Part shown: positions 52,016 to 59,866 of the stretch, one piece after another
Numbering within the stretch: position 1 is the stretch's first letter
How the letters are laid out: each line of letters begins with the position of its first letter
From: Paenibacillus sp. FSL R5-0517
Lineage (GTDB): Bacteria; Bacillota; Bacilli; Paenibacillales; Paenibacillaceae
Direction: 5' to 3'
Length of the DNA: 64,000 nt
NCBI RefSeq assembly: GCF_037974355.1
Contig: NZ_CP150235.1
Span: 4,774,001 to 4,838,000 of the forward strand
Translations under genes and position numbers: made by a program
Notes under the pieces: generated by a model
Databases searched by the model: none
The model's input: only the letters and a program-made list of their open reading frames with translations
Told to the model about the DNA's origin: nothing

Positions 52016-52942
52016 CTATTTACGTAATTTCGGATCGAGTGCGTCACGCAGACCGTCTCCGAGCAAGTTAAATGCAAGCATTGTAAGAACCATCAGACCT
52101 GCTGGGAACCACATCCGCCACGGGAATAGCGTCCAGCCTGTAAGTGCATCATTGATCATAGAACCAAGTGAAGATCTTGGTGCTGATACACCCAATCCAA
52201 GGAAGCTCAGGAACGCTTCGGCAAAGATTGCATTTGGAATAGACAACGTCAATGTTACAAGAATCGGTCCTATTGCATTTGGCAACAAATGACGGAACAA
52301 TTGACGCCCTGTGCTTGCTCCCATGGACCTTGCAGCAAGAATAAAGTCTCTGTTTTTGAGTTGCATAATCTCACCACGCACAATCCATGACATGCTGATC
52401 CAGCCTGTGATGGTGAGGGCAATGATAATCGTTGTCAGACTTGGTTCCAATACAACCAGCAACAAGATAACAACGAGCATGTACGGCAGGGAATAGAGGA
52501 TTTCGGAGAATTTGTTCATAATTCCATCTACACGTCCACCGTAGAAACCCATGATCGCTCCATAAATAACCCCGATAACAAGGTCAATCAAGGCTGCGGC
52601 CAAACCTACAGTAAGGGATACACGTGCTCCTACCCAAGTTCTTACCCACACGTCACGACCAAGCTCGTCCGTACCGAACCAGTGCTCTGCACTCGGCGCT
52701 GCATTGGCATTCAACAAATCATTGGAATAATAATTATAACTTGTAAACAAAGATGTTGGACCAATCAAAGAGAAAATCACGACAAGAACCAATACACCCA
52801 GACTTATCATAGCAGCCTTATTGGTTGCAAGTCTGTACATGGCATCTTTAAAAAGGGATACACTTTCTTGCGGTTTAACCGCTGCCTGACTAGTCAGGTT
52901 CGTGTTCGCCGTTTCATTCTTTTTATTATTCGTGCCAGACAA
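52016..52942 (-). CDS. oppC: Oligopeptide ABC transporter permease OppC-like
   Basis: 308 residues, six membrane segments. A hydrophilic N-terminal extension (MSGTNNKKNETANTNL) precedes the first helix, then HWFGTDELGRDVWVR and the ABC coupling motif EAFLSFLGLGVSAPRSSLGSMI, both typical of OppC/DppC. It lies two bases from oppB and 17 bases before the ATPase gene. Confidence 0.94.
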   Translation of the reverse strand: MSGTNNKKNETANTNLTSQAAVKPQESVSLFKDAMYRLATNKAAMISLGVLVLVVIFSLIGPTSLFTSYNYYSNDLLNANAAPSAEHWFGTDELGRDVWVRTWVGARVSLTVGLAAALIDLVIGVIYGAIMGFYGGRVDGIMNKFSEILYSLPYMLVVILLLVVLEPSLTTIIIALTITGWISMSWIVRGEIMQLKNRDFILAARSMGASTGRQLFRHLLPNAIGPILVTLTLSIPNAIFAEAFLSFLGLGVSAPRSSLGSMINDALTGWTLFPWRMWFPAGLMVLTMLAFNLLGDGLRDALDPKLRK

Positions 52943-52944
52943 CG

Positions 52945-53877
52945 TTATGCCCCCTTCCGGCTTTCCAGCTTAATTCTAGGATCAATCAGCACGTAAGCGA
53001 TATCCGTAAAGAAACGAGCCAACATCAGGAGGATACCATAGAAAATCGTAATCCCCATGATCATAGTGTAATCACGGTTTGTGATACTCTCTACGAATAC
53101 TTTACCAATTCCCCCGATGTTAAAGATCTGTTCAATTACAACGGAACCTGTGATGATATTCGCTGTCATTGGACCAACATAAGTTACTACCGGTAGAATA
53201 CCGTTTCTTACAACGTGTTTAAACATAATTGCAGGCCATTTTAAACCTTTGGCTTTAGCTGTTTTGATATAATCTGCATGTAAAACTTCAAGCATGCTCG
53301 AACGCGTCAAACGAGCGATAAAAGCAATCGGAGATGCAGATAGCGCTGCAACCGGAAGAACGTAATCCAATGGACCATCAAAGCCCATAACGTTAAACCA
53401 GCCTAATTTAGTAGCAAAGAGATACTGCAATAGTGACGCAAGCAAGAAGCTCGGTACAGCTATACCTATGACAGCGAGGACCATTGTGATATCATCAATG
53501 AGTTTACGGTGGTATACTGCAGCAATAAGGCCCAGCAAAACACCTACGATAATGGAGATAACAATTGCAAACACTCCAAGCTTCAGCGAAGCGGTGAATG
53601 TTTCGCCGATCATTCCGGCTACATCTCGATTGAGATATTTCATTGAGACTCCGAAATCTCCCTTAAGGATTCCACCCATATACTTCAGGTATTGTTCATA
53701 CATCGGTTTGTCCAATCCATACTTCTGTTCCAGCAAGACCCGAATTTCAGGCGATACTTTCTTCTCGGATGTAAAAGGGTCACCCGGAATAGCCTTCATC
53801 AGGAAGAAGGTTGCAGATGCGAGTATGAAAAGCGATAGCAGCATAAATAGTAGTTTTTTCAACACATACTTAACCAA
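52945..53877 (-). CDS. oppB: Oligopeptide ABC transporter permease OppB-like
   Basis: About 310 residues with six membrane helices. TTG (53875-53877) is chosen because GGAGG lies ten bases upstream and the conserved family start (VKYVLKKLLFMLLSL) begins there; upstream in-frame codons run through the oppA hairpin. Motifs include KAIPGDPF, PVAALSASPIAFIARLTRSSMLEVL and DYIKTAKAKGL (coupling helix). Confidence 0.92.
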   Translation of the reverse strand: MVKYVLKKLLFMLLSLFILASATFFLMKAIPGDPFTSEKKVSPEIRVLLEQKYGLDKPMYEQYLKYMGGILKGDFGVSMKYLNRDVAGMIGETFTASLKLGVFAIVISIIVGVLLGLIAAVYHRKLIDDITMVLAVIGIAVPSFLLASLLQYLFATKLGWFNVMGFDGPLDYVLPVAALSASPIAFIARLTRSSMLEVLHADYIKTAKAKGLKWPAIMFKHVVRNGILPVVTYVGPMTANIITGSVVIEQIFNIGGIGKVFVESITNRDYTMIMGITIFYGILLMLARFFTDIAYVLIDPRIKLESRKGA

Positions 53878-53997
53878 CCCTTGCACACCTCCACAAACAA
53901 TATTTTGTATACAAATCGATTGTAGAATTAGACAGAAATAAAGTCCAATCCATTTATCGGAAATTTCAAGAATTATAAGGAAAATCGGTGCACATAC

Positions 53998-54039
53998 AAA
54001 AAAATCGGGATATATATGGAATTCCACATATATATCCCG
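53998..54039 (-). terminator. Partial terminator / processing hairpin behind oppA
   Basis: Perfect 13-base stem CGGGATATATATG (54006-54018) with its complement (54027-54039), and a T run on the minus strand (53998-54004). In the 190 bases between oppA and oppB it should lower downstream expression so that the binding protein exceeds the permease. Confidence 0.8.
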
Positions 54040-54067
54040 AAGTAATCATATTAGACTTCAGAACAAC

Positions 54068-55765
54068 TTATTTCTCTTCCAGATATGCACGAGTGAAGTC
54101 AATAGCTCCACTGAAATCAAGTTGTACGCCTTTCAGGTAAGGCTTAGTCAAAGATACGTTAGTGTAGTAATAGATCGGCATAACGCCCATTTCATCTTGA
54201 ATCAGGATTTTCTCAGCGTCAGCAAATGCAGCCATACGTGCAGCTGGATCAGCGGATTTTACAGTTTCTTTAACATCTTTGTCATACTGTTCGTTGCTGA
54301 ATTTGGAATCATTGTTTGTGTTTCCAGTAGTCCACATTTCCAAGAAGTTGTATGGATCGTTGTAGTCAGCAGACCAACCTGCACGAGCTACTTGGAAGTT
54401 TTGGTTTTGACGGTTCTCAAGGAATACGCCCCACTCTTGGTTTTCTGTTTTCACATCAACACCAAGATTTTGTTTCCACATATCAGCAATTGCCAAAGCG
54501 ATTTTCGCGTGACCATCACTTGTGTTGTAGATCAAAGTAACAGCTGGCAATGTAGTGTAACCTTCTTCTTTCATACCTTCAGCAAGCAATTTTTTAGCTT
54601 CATCCACATTTTCTGTGAAGTAATCGTCTTTGTGCTCATCACGGAATTCGCCGTTTTCACCACGAATACCTGGAGGTACAAAGCCGAATGCTGGAATTTG
54701 ACCACCTTGTGTTACTTTGTCAACAATCAGTTGACGTTGAATTGCCATTGCAAATGCTTTACGGATTTTAACGTTGTTGAATGGTGCTTCATTTACGTTG
54801 AACTGGTAGTAGTACGTACTTGCAATACCAGTAGCTTTGAACTCGTCCGGCAATTCCGCTTTTACAGAAGGAATTTGGTCGGATGGGATTTCACCGTTAG
54901 GTGCACCAGTGTAGTCCAATTGTCCTGATTTGTAAGCTTGCAGTTCGGAAGCACTGCTGTTTGTCAAAGACATATCGATTTCAGCCAGTTTAATGTCAGC
55001 AGCTGCATGGTAACCATCGTTTTTCTTCACAACAATTTTTTGACCTTTAGAGTATTGATCCATTACAAATGGTCCGTTAACGATCATGTTTTTGTAGTCT
55101 GTGAAGAATTTGTCATTTGTATCAGCAGATGCATGTACTGGGTAGTACGTGTAGAATGCTGTCAGACCCAAGAAGTAAGGTGTTGGGTTTTCCAACGTTA
55201 CTTCAAGCGTGTGCTCATCAGTAGCTTTAACACCTACTTGAGAGAAGTCTGTAACTTTAGTACCTTTATATGTTTCGTCTTTGCTCAGGTTGTAACCTTC
55301 AGCACCTTTGATGTAGTACAATTGGTATGCATATGGAGAAGCTGTTTCCGGTTTCAAAGCGCGTTCCCAAGAACGAACAAAGTCTTCGGCAGTGATTGCA
55401 TCACCATTGCTCCATTTAGCATCCGGGTTCAGGTTGAAAACATATTTCAAACCATCTTCGGAGATTGTCCAGTCTTTAGCTACGCCCGCTTGTTCTTTAC
55501 CGTCAGCATCGATGCGTACAAGACCTTCATACAAGAACTTCAGAACTGTGTTGGTTTGGCTGTCTTTTGCTTGAGCCGGGTCCAACGTAGGAGGTTCAGC
55601 TGACAGGTTAATTTTCAGGATTTGATCTTTAGCAAGACCATTTCCTTCGCTTGCAGAACCAGTATCGGTGTTACCTGTGCCTTCGTTTTTCGATCCGCAC
55701 GCTGCAAGTACGGTACCGAACGCCAGAATCAGCGTCAAAAGGACTAATAGACTTTTCCTTTTCAT
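54068..55765 (-). CDS. oppA: Oligopeptide ABC transporter substrate-binding lipoprotein
   Basis: 565 residues. The type II signal peptide ends in the lipobox LAAC (VLAACGSKNEG), then a Gly/Ser/Thr linker and the family 5 solute-binding fold (INLSAEPPTLDPAQAKDSQT, DAKWSNGDAITAEDFVRSWERA, VKIRKAFAMAIQRQLI, RAGWSADYNDPYNFL). Related proteins take up peptides, cell-wall peptides or signalling pheromones that feed into sporulation. First gene of the opp operon. Confidence 0.95.
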   Translation of the reverse strand: MKRKSLLVLLTLILAFGTVLAACGSKNEGTGNTDTGSASEGNGLAKDQILKINLSAEPPTLDPAQAKDSQTNTVLKFLYEGLVRIDADGKEQAGVAKDWTISEDGLKYVFNLNPDAKWSNGDAITAEDFVRSWERALKPETASPYAYQLYYIKGAEGYNLSKDETYKGTKVTDFSQVGVKATDEHTLEVTLENPTPYFLGLTAFYTYYPVHASADTNDKFFTDYKNMIVNGPFVMDQYSKGQKIVVKKNDGYHAAADIKLAEIDMSLTNSSASELQAYKSGQLDYTGAPNGEIPSDQIPSVKAELPDEFKATGIASTYYYQFNVNEAPFNNVKIRKAFAMAIQRQLIVDKVTQGGQIPAFGFVPPGIRGENGEFRDEHKDDYFTENVDEAKKLLAEGMKEEGYTTLPAVTLIYNTSDGHAKIALAIADMWKQNLGVDVKTENQEWGVFLENRQNQNFQVARAGWSADYNDPYNFLEMWTTGNTNNDSKFSNEQYDKDVKETVKSADPAARMAAFADAEKILIQDEMGVMPIYYYTNVSLTKPYLKGVQLDFSGAIDFTRAYLEEK

Positions 55766-55836
55766 CTAACACGTTCCCCCTAAATTGATATGGTTTATAT
55801 GTTTATAGATTATACAACCACCGGTCAAAAAAATCT

Positions 55837-55861
55837 ACATTACTTTTTCAGAAAGTAATGT
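55837..55861. terminator. Terminator of panE-DUF3397 unit
   Basis: Perfect stem ACATTACTTT/AAAGTAATGT (55837-55861) flanked by T-rich sequence on both strands. It sits between the DUF3397 stop and the opp promoter region (TTGACC and TATAAT/TATAAA-like elements at about 55805-55831). Confidence 0.7.
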
Positions 55862-55872
55862 TTTTTTCAGTT

Positions 55873-55888
55873 TTCGACAAAATCGACA
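55873..55888. promoter_or_regulatory. Spo0A-like boxes upstream of opp
   Basis: TTCGACA (55873-55879) is an exact 0A box (TGTCGAA on the minus strand, within TTTTGTCGAAAA), and ATCGACA (55882-55888) is a second, one-mismatch copy, nine bases apart. They lie about 50 bases upstream of the likely opp promoter. Confidence 0.4.
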
Positions 55889-55918
55889 CATTTTTCAGCT
55901 CTTTTGCGTTATGTATCC

Positions 55919-56293
55919 TTACATCTGTTGCATGAAGTATCTAAATAATCCAAATAAAGTAAACAAAATGTATCCGAAACTCATGATTACAAAAGCCATG
56001 CGCCAAACGGCCCGGAACATTCTACCCCCATCCACCTTCCCCTTTAGTCGATTTTGCGCTCCCCCGATGAATCCAAGTGCTAGTAGTATGAGTAATAATG
56101 TCAGATAAAAACCAAAATTCGAATCAAATGTTAAGTTGAATAACGCCGATACTGAAAATACAAGGAAAAAGGTGGTTACATCCATTGCCGTCCGCAATGC
56201 TGTGCGCTTGTCTTTTTTCCATAAGTACATGCCCCAATAGACGAGAAAGAACGGAAAAAAAGGTAATATACTCAGCACGATAAAAAGTCCCAT
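55919..56293 (-). CDS. DUF3397-type membrane protein
   Basis: 124 residues with four hydrophobic segments and short charged loops (KKDKRTALRTAMDVTTFF, AQNRLKGKVDGGRMFRAVWRM). The layout and place next to panE match the DUF3397 family of Bacillota; the function is unknown. Its ATG overlaps the panE stop by one base, so it is translationally coupled to panE. Confidence 0.8.
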   Translation of the reverse strand: MGLFIVLSILPFFPFFLVYWGMYLWKKDKRTALRTAMDVTTFFLVFSVSALFNLTFDSNFGFYLTLLLILLALGFIGGAQNRLKGKVDGGRMFRAVWRMAFVIMSFGYILFTLFGLFRYFMQQM

Positions 56294-57252
56294 TAATTCA
56301 CTCCTTCCGGTTGCATTCCTTCAATCAGATGAAGCAGTAGTTCATGTGTAGGTGCAGTAAGGCCCGACTTTTGTGCCATCCTTACAATATGTCCGTTAAT
56401 TGATCCGACTTCTGTACCACGTCCAGCGAGAACATCTGCAAGCATGGAAGAAGTGTTCGTTGCAGTCGAACGACAGACTAATATCAATTGATCCCACATA
56501 TCCTGATCCATACATATTCCGCGTTCAGAGTAGACTAACAATACTTCTTCATATAACTGCCGCATTAGCCTCTTGCGTTCTTCCGTGGTGATCAATTCTC
56601 CGTTCGGGATTCGCCATAACGCTGTAAGCGGGTTAATGACTGCGTTAATTAATAGTTTCCTGTATATCAGCTTATCGATTTCATTCGACACTGTACAGTC
56701 AAATCCTGCCTGCTCCAGGACTCTTGAAAGAGTAAATATTCCTTTTTCCTCTATAGAGATAGAAGCTTCTATATGTGTATTATGATTTCCCAACCTGGTT
56801 TCACCCGCCCCTGCACGAGTCACCTGACGCTGTGAACGCTTCGCACCTTCTGTTGTAACCGCACTACAGAGAAGCGAATTTGGCATAGCAGCATGAAGTT
56901 TTTCCAGATGGCCCATCCCATTTTGAAAACAAGCGATATTCAGCATATGATCTTGCAATGGACTAATCTCATGAATGAAATCATCAATGCCTGTCTGCTT
57001 AACCATGAGCAGTAACCATTCTCCTGGCGTGTTCTTCCATGTGTCAGTCAGCTCACTTATGGGTTTCACATGTATTTGATCCGGTAGAATATGTATCTCC
57101 TTGCCTCGTTCCACAAGGGTTACTCCATCATGATTGAGAAGGTCTGCCTGAGCCGTTGTTCTAGTCCAGAATCTGACCTGGTTACCTGTCAACAGCAGTT
57201 TCCCGCCATATAATAGACCCAGCGCCCCCGCTCCAACGATGTCAATGATCAT
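56293..57252 (-). CDS. panE: 2-dehydropantoate 2-reductase (ketopantoate reductase)
   Basis: NADPH-dependent step of pantothenate synthesis. About 319 residues from MIIDIVGAGALGLLYG, the N-terminal GxGxxG nucleotide site; the ATG three codons upstream sits too close to GGAG. Other motifs are MVKQTGIDDFI, CFQNGMGHLEKL, a catalytic lysine region (DKLIYRKLLINAVINPLTALW) and STATNTSSMLADVLAGRGTEVGSINGHIV near the C terminus. Followed without gap by DUF3397. Confidence 0.92.
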   Translation of the reverse strand: MIIDIVGAGALGLLYGGKLLLTGNQVRFWTRTTAQADLLNHDGVTLVERGKEIHILPDQIHVKPISELTDTWKNTPGEWLLLMVKQTGIDDFIHEISPLQDHMLNIACFQNGMGHLEKLHAAMPNSLLCSAVTTEGAKRSQRQVTRAGAGETRLGNHNTHIEASISIEEKGIFTLSRVLEQAGFDCTVSNEIDKLIYRKLLINAVINPLTALWRIPNGELITTEERKRLMRQLYEEVLLVYSERGICMDQDMWDQLILVCRSTATNTSSMLADVLAGRGTEVGSINGHIVRMAQKSGLTAPTHELLLHLIEGMQPEGVN

Positions 57253-57323
57253 ATCATGCACTCCTATCCGCTTCAGTAGTTACGCTTCCCTTATCTATAA
57301 TAGAACAAAAACACTAAACTAAA

Positions 57324-57366
57324 AACCCGTCATACCTGCCGTTATGTAACGGAGGTGTGACGGGTT
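57324..57366 (-). terminator. Terminator of the RsfA-like gene
   Basis: Arms AACCCGTCA and TGACGGGTT with an inner CCGTTA/TAACGG stem, T run on the minus strand. Confidence 0.87.
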
Positions 57367-57402
57367 CATACCTGACTCTCACAAATCAGACGTCTGTACT
57401 TG

Positions 57403-58053
57403 CTATTCAATTCGTTCCAGATTCCCGTTGGCATCCATCTTGAAACGTGTCTTGAGTTCTTCTTCTTCTTCGGACAAAAATGCAAGTCTGCGAGCACGAT
57501 CCATAATCTGAATCAAAGCTTTGTAGTCGTCGTTCACCACGCGGTAATCCGTTTGTACTTCATTCACTTCCTTGGAGAGACGGTCATTCTCAAGACGCAG
57601 TTCAAGCAATTCATCTTCTTTCTCCCGAAGCTCCTTCTCCAGCATCTTGAGTTGACGATTACTCTCCTGCACGGTTCCCTTCCATTGTCGCAGGAAGCGA
57701 ATGACTGCATCCATCGATAATGAATCGTCCGAGATCCCATCTGATTTGTACAGATGTTCTTCAGTGTCCAGTGTAGACAATGCAGCAACCTGTGGTCCGA
57801 GCATCGTTGGCTGCTTTCTGAGATAACTTCGTTTTTGCCGTTGTGCCTTGGCGTTACTGATGGCAGACTCATACTTTTTACGTACACAACTGTTCCAGCG
57901 AAAACCGCATGCGGCAGATGTTCTGCCTATTTTTTCGCCTACCTCTTCAAAAGCGGCCAATTGTGTACTGCCTTCCCGAATATGACGCAAAGTAACCTCA
58001 GCTAATATCAAATCGTCCTCTGTACTCCAAGCATCCTGTCTCACTGCAGTCAT
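57403..58053 (-). CDS. RsfA-family prespore transcriptional regulator
   Basis: About 216 residues from MTAVRQDAWS with AGGAGGG well placed upstream. An N-terminal Myb/SANT-like helix-turn-helix (AWSTEDDLILAEVTLRHIREG, GRTSAACGFRWNSCVRKKY) is followed by a long coiled coil (MLEKELREKEDELLELRLEND). This matches the RsfA family, which adjusts sigma-F-dependent gene expression in the forespore. A monocistronic gene. It may regulate neighbours or distant spore genes; targets cannot be told from here. Confidence 0.85.
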   Translation of the reverse strand: MTAVRQDAWSTEDDLILAEVTLRHIREGSTQLAAFEEVGEKIGRTSAACGFRWNSCVRKKYESAISNAKAQRQKRSYLRKQPTMLGPQVAALSTLDTEEHLYKSDGISDDSLSMDAVIRFLRQWKGTVQESNRQLKMLEKELREKEDELLELRLENDRLSKEVNEVQTDYRVVNDDYKALIQIMDRARRLAFLSEEEEELKTRFKMDANGNLERIE

Positions 58054-58292
58054 GCTATAATACCCTCCTAACAACATCCTAAAATAACCGTCCGCATTAC
58101 CGGAAGCCCGGTATGTGAATTAGGTATAAAAGCTGCTTCATTCATTCTTATGCCTCTCATAGAGTTCATAGAATTGATTTCATACTAAAATGTATTTCCA
58201 CATTCAGGCTTGCTCATACGTGACACAAGTAAAACTTCTCTCTTTATACTTCATTTGAGCAAAAAAAGAATTCGCTTTCATATCCAAATTTG

Positions 58293-58321
58293 TTTACACG
58301 TTTTTCCTTTCCCGGTATAAT
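58293..58321 (+). promoter_or_regulatory. Sigma-A promoter of the DUF2626 gene
   Basis: TTTACA (58293-58298), 17-base spacer, TATAAT (58316-58321), about 45 bases upstream of the start codon. Confidence 0.85.
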
Positions 58322-58366
58322 GTTGTGTAGACAATCTATGATCGTACTTAGAGAGGAGGATTTACC

Positions 58367-58603
58367 GTGGCACGCATGTTTCGGGTACTCGGGTTCTTCA
58401 CGCTTGCGATTGGCCTGATGGCTTTTGCGGGAGATCTGGTCGAAATGGCTTTGCTTTTTTTCCTGCAGACTGCGTTTTTTGTCATTTTGGGATACTTGAA
58501 ATTTACTGAAAGAACGTACATATTGCTCTTCTGGGGTTATATGATCGTCACATTCACGGGGTTCAGCTACTGGACCGTATTCCAAATGGGTTTGCCGCTA
58601 TAA
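58367..58603 (+). CDS. DUF2626-type small membrane protein (YqgY-like)
   Basis: 78 residues from GTG (58367-58369), GAGAGGAGG placed seven bases before it. Two to three hydrophobic segments and the family pattern MFRVLGFFTLAIGLMAFAGD, FLGYLKFTERTYI-like, FWGYMIVTFTGFSYWTVF. DUF2626 (B. subtilis YqgY) proteins are short, highly conserved and of unknown function. It has its own promoter and terminator. Confidence 0.88.
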   Translation: MARMFRVLGFFTLAIGLMAFAGDLVEMALLFFLQTAFFVILGYLKFTERTYILLFWGYMIVTFTGFSYWTVFQMGLPL

Positions 58604-58619
58604 TCCACCTGCAGCATCA

Positions 58620-58652
58620 AAGTAATCCGATATCTGTCGGGTTACTTTTTTG
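58620..58652 (+). terminator. Terminator of the DUF2626 gene
   Basis: AGTAATCC and GGGTTACT arms followed by TTTTTT. Confidence 0.85.
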
Positions 58653-58725
58653 TTGTGTTCAGATTAAATGGTTGTTCATGGTGTTATTTAACCTCTAAGG
58701 ATAATTCACGTATTTGTTTCATATA

Positions 58726-58754
58726 TTGTCTGGAAGACAACTAGCCTGTACTAT
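58726..58754 (+). promoter_or_regulatory. Promoter with overlapping palindrome before the PcsB-like gene
   Basis: TTGTCT (58726-58731), 17-base spacer, TACTAT (58749-58754). The -35 is one arm of a perfect palindrome TTGTCT-GGA-AGACAA (58726-58740), which a regulator could occupy. Confidence 0.55.
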
Positions 58755-58786
58755 TGTCATTGAAGAAGTGGAAAGGAGAATGATCG

Positions 58787-59866
58787 TTGAGACGTCATAA
58801 CGGCATTGCCGCATTTATATTATGCATCATTGTATTTCTGCAACTACCCTCAAACTATGCCTATGGAGAGCCTTCATCTGAGGATACACGTGAAATATTG
58901 CAAAAAAGTCTATCCATCGTCGAAATCGATCATGAAATTGAACGTATCGCAGGCAGACAGAAGCAGCTGGCTCAACAATACGAGAGATTATCCGTCCAAC
59001 TTCAGGATCAGGAAGAACAGATACATATTCAGCAAGATCGGGCCGGAGCTGTAGTGAGGTCCTACTATACTGGAGAACGTGACAGTCTTCTTATGACGGT
59101 CCTGGGGGCCCGGTCATTCAAAGACCTGTTTGTACTGTATGATTATTATCAGATTATTATTGGACGGGATCAGGCTGTGCTGGACAAGTATCAGGACCGG
59201 TATCGCAACCTGCAACAGACTTCCACTCAGATTCGTCAGACTACAGCAGAACTAACCGAAATGAAGACTAATCTTCAAAACCAGCGGGAACGTGTAGTCG
59301 CCTTGCAAAAAGAAGTAGATGCCCAAATAGCCACCAGCGGAGATGCGGCGGCGATTCAGAAACTAATGGATGAATTAACTCTCTATTGGGAGAATATCGG
59401 CATCTATGAGGTGAAACGATATTTCAAAGCATTGGCATCTGCCATGCAGAACCTGCCTGATTTTATACAAAAACAAAACGGAGGCATATCCACAACTGGA
59501 ACAACGTATACGATTCGTATTGGGCAGGATGAGCTTAACGCATTTTTACGTTCGCAAAATCCTATCTTTGAAGACTTTGCCTTTCAGTTTAATCAGGATA
59601 AGATTATCGCATCCGGTCAGCGGGATCAGTTGCAATTAAGCATTGAAGGACATTATACGGTAGAAAATGAACCTCAGAACTCCATTCGTTTTCATGTAGA
59701 CAAACTAGTATTTAATCAGCTTGAATTGCCCGACACCACCCGCCGAATGCTGGAAAGAGAATTCGACCTTGGATTCTATCCACAGAAAATCCTGTCTTTC
59801 GTCAAAGCAACGGATGTTTCAACAAGTGAAGGCATACTGGAAGTTAAACTAGCTATATCATTTTAA
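58787..59866 (+). CDS. Exported protein with PcsB/CwlO-like coiled coil and a non-catalytic C-terminal domain
   Basis: 359 residues from TTG (58787-58789), GGAG eight bases upstream. A signal peptide ends near residue 27 (SNYAYGEPS). Residues about 40-190 are coiled coil and include VVRSYYTGERDSLLMTVLGA, RSFKDLFVLYDYYQ and the following DxxxLDKYQ. This is the conserved hinge segment of PcsB/CwlO-type peptidoglycan hydrolases that bind FtsEX. There is no NlpC/P60, CHAP or LytM domain. The C-terminal part (about 210-359; IRIGQDELNAFLRSQN, KIIASGQRDQLQLSIEGHY) resembles YpmS-like or lipid-binding-type beta domains, which is tentative. It may regulate a hydrolase or FtsX. Confidence 0.75.
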   Translation: MRRHNGIAAFILCIIVFLQLPSNYAYGEPSSEDTREILQKSLSIVEIDHEIERIAGRQKQLAQQYERLSVQLQDQEEQIHIQQDRAGAVVRSYYTGERDSLLMTVLGARSFKDLFVLYDYYQIIIGRDQAVLDKYQDRYRNLQQTSTQIRQTTAELTEMKTNLQNQRERVVALQKEVDAQIATSGDAAAIQKLMDELTLYWENIGIYEVKRYFKALASAMQNLPDFIQKQNGGISTTGTTYTIRIGQDELNAFLRSQNPIFEDFAFQFNQDKIIASGQRDQLQLSIEGHYTVENEPQNSIRFHVDKLVFNQLELPDTTRRMLEREFDLGFYPQKILSFVKATDVSTSEGILEVKLAISF

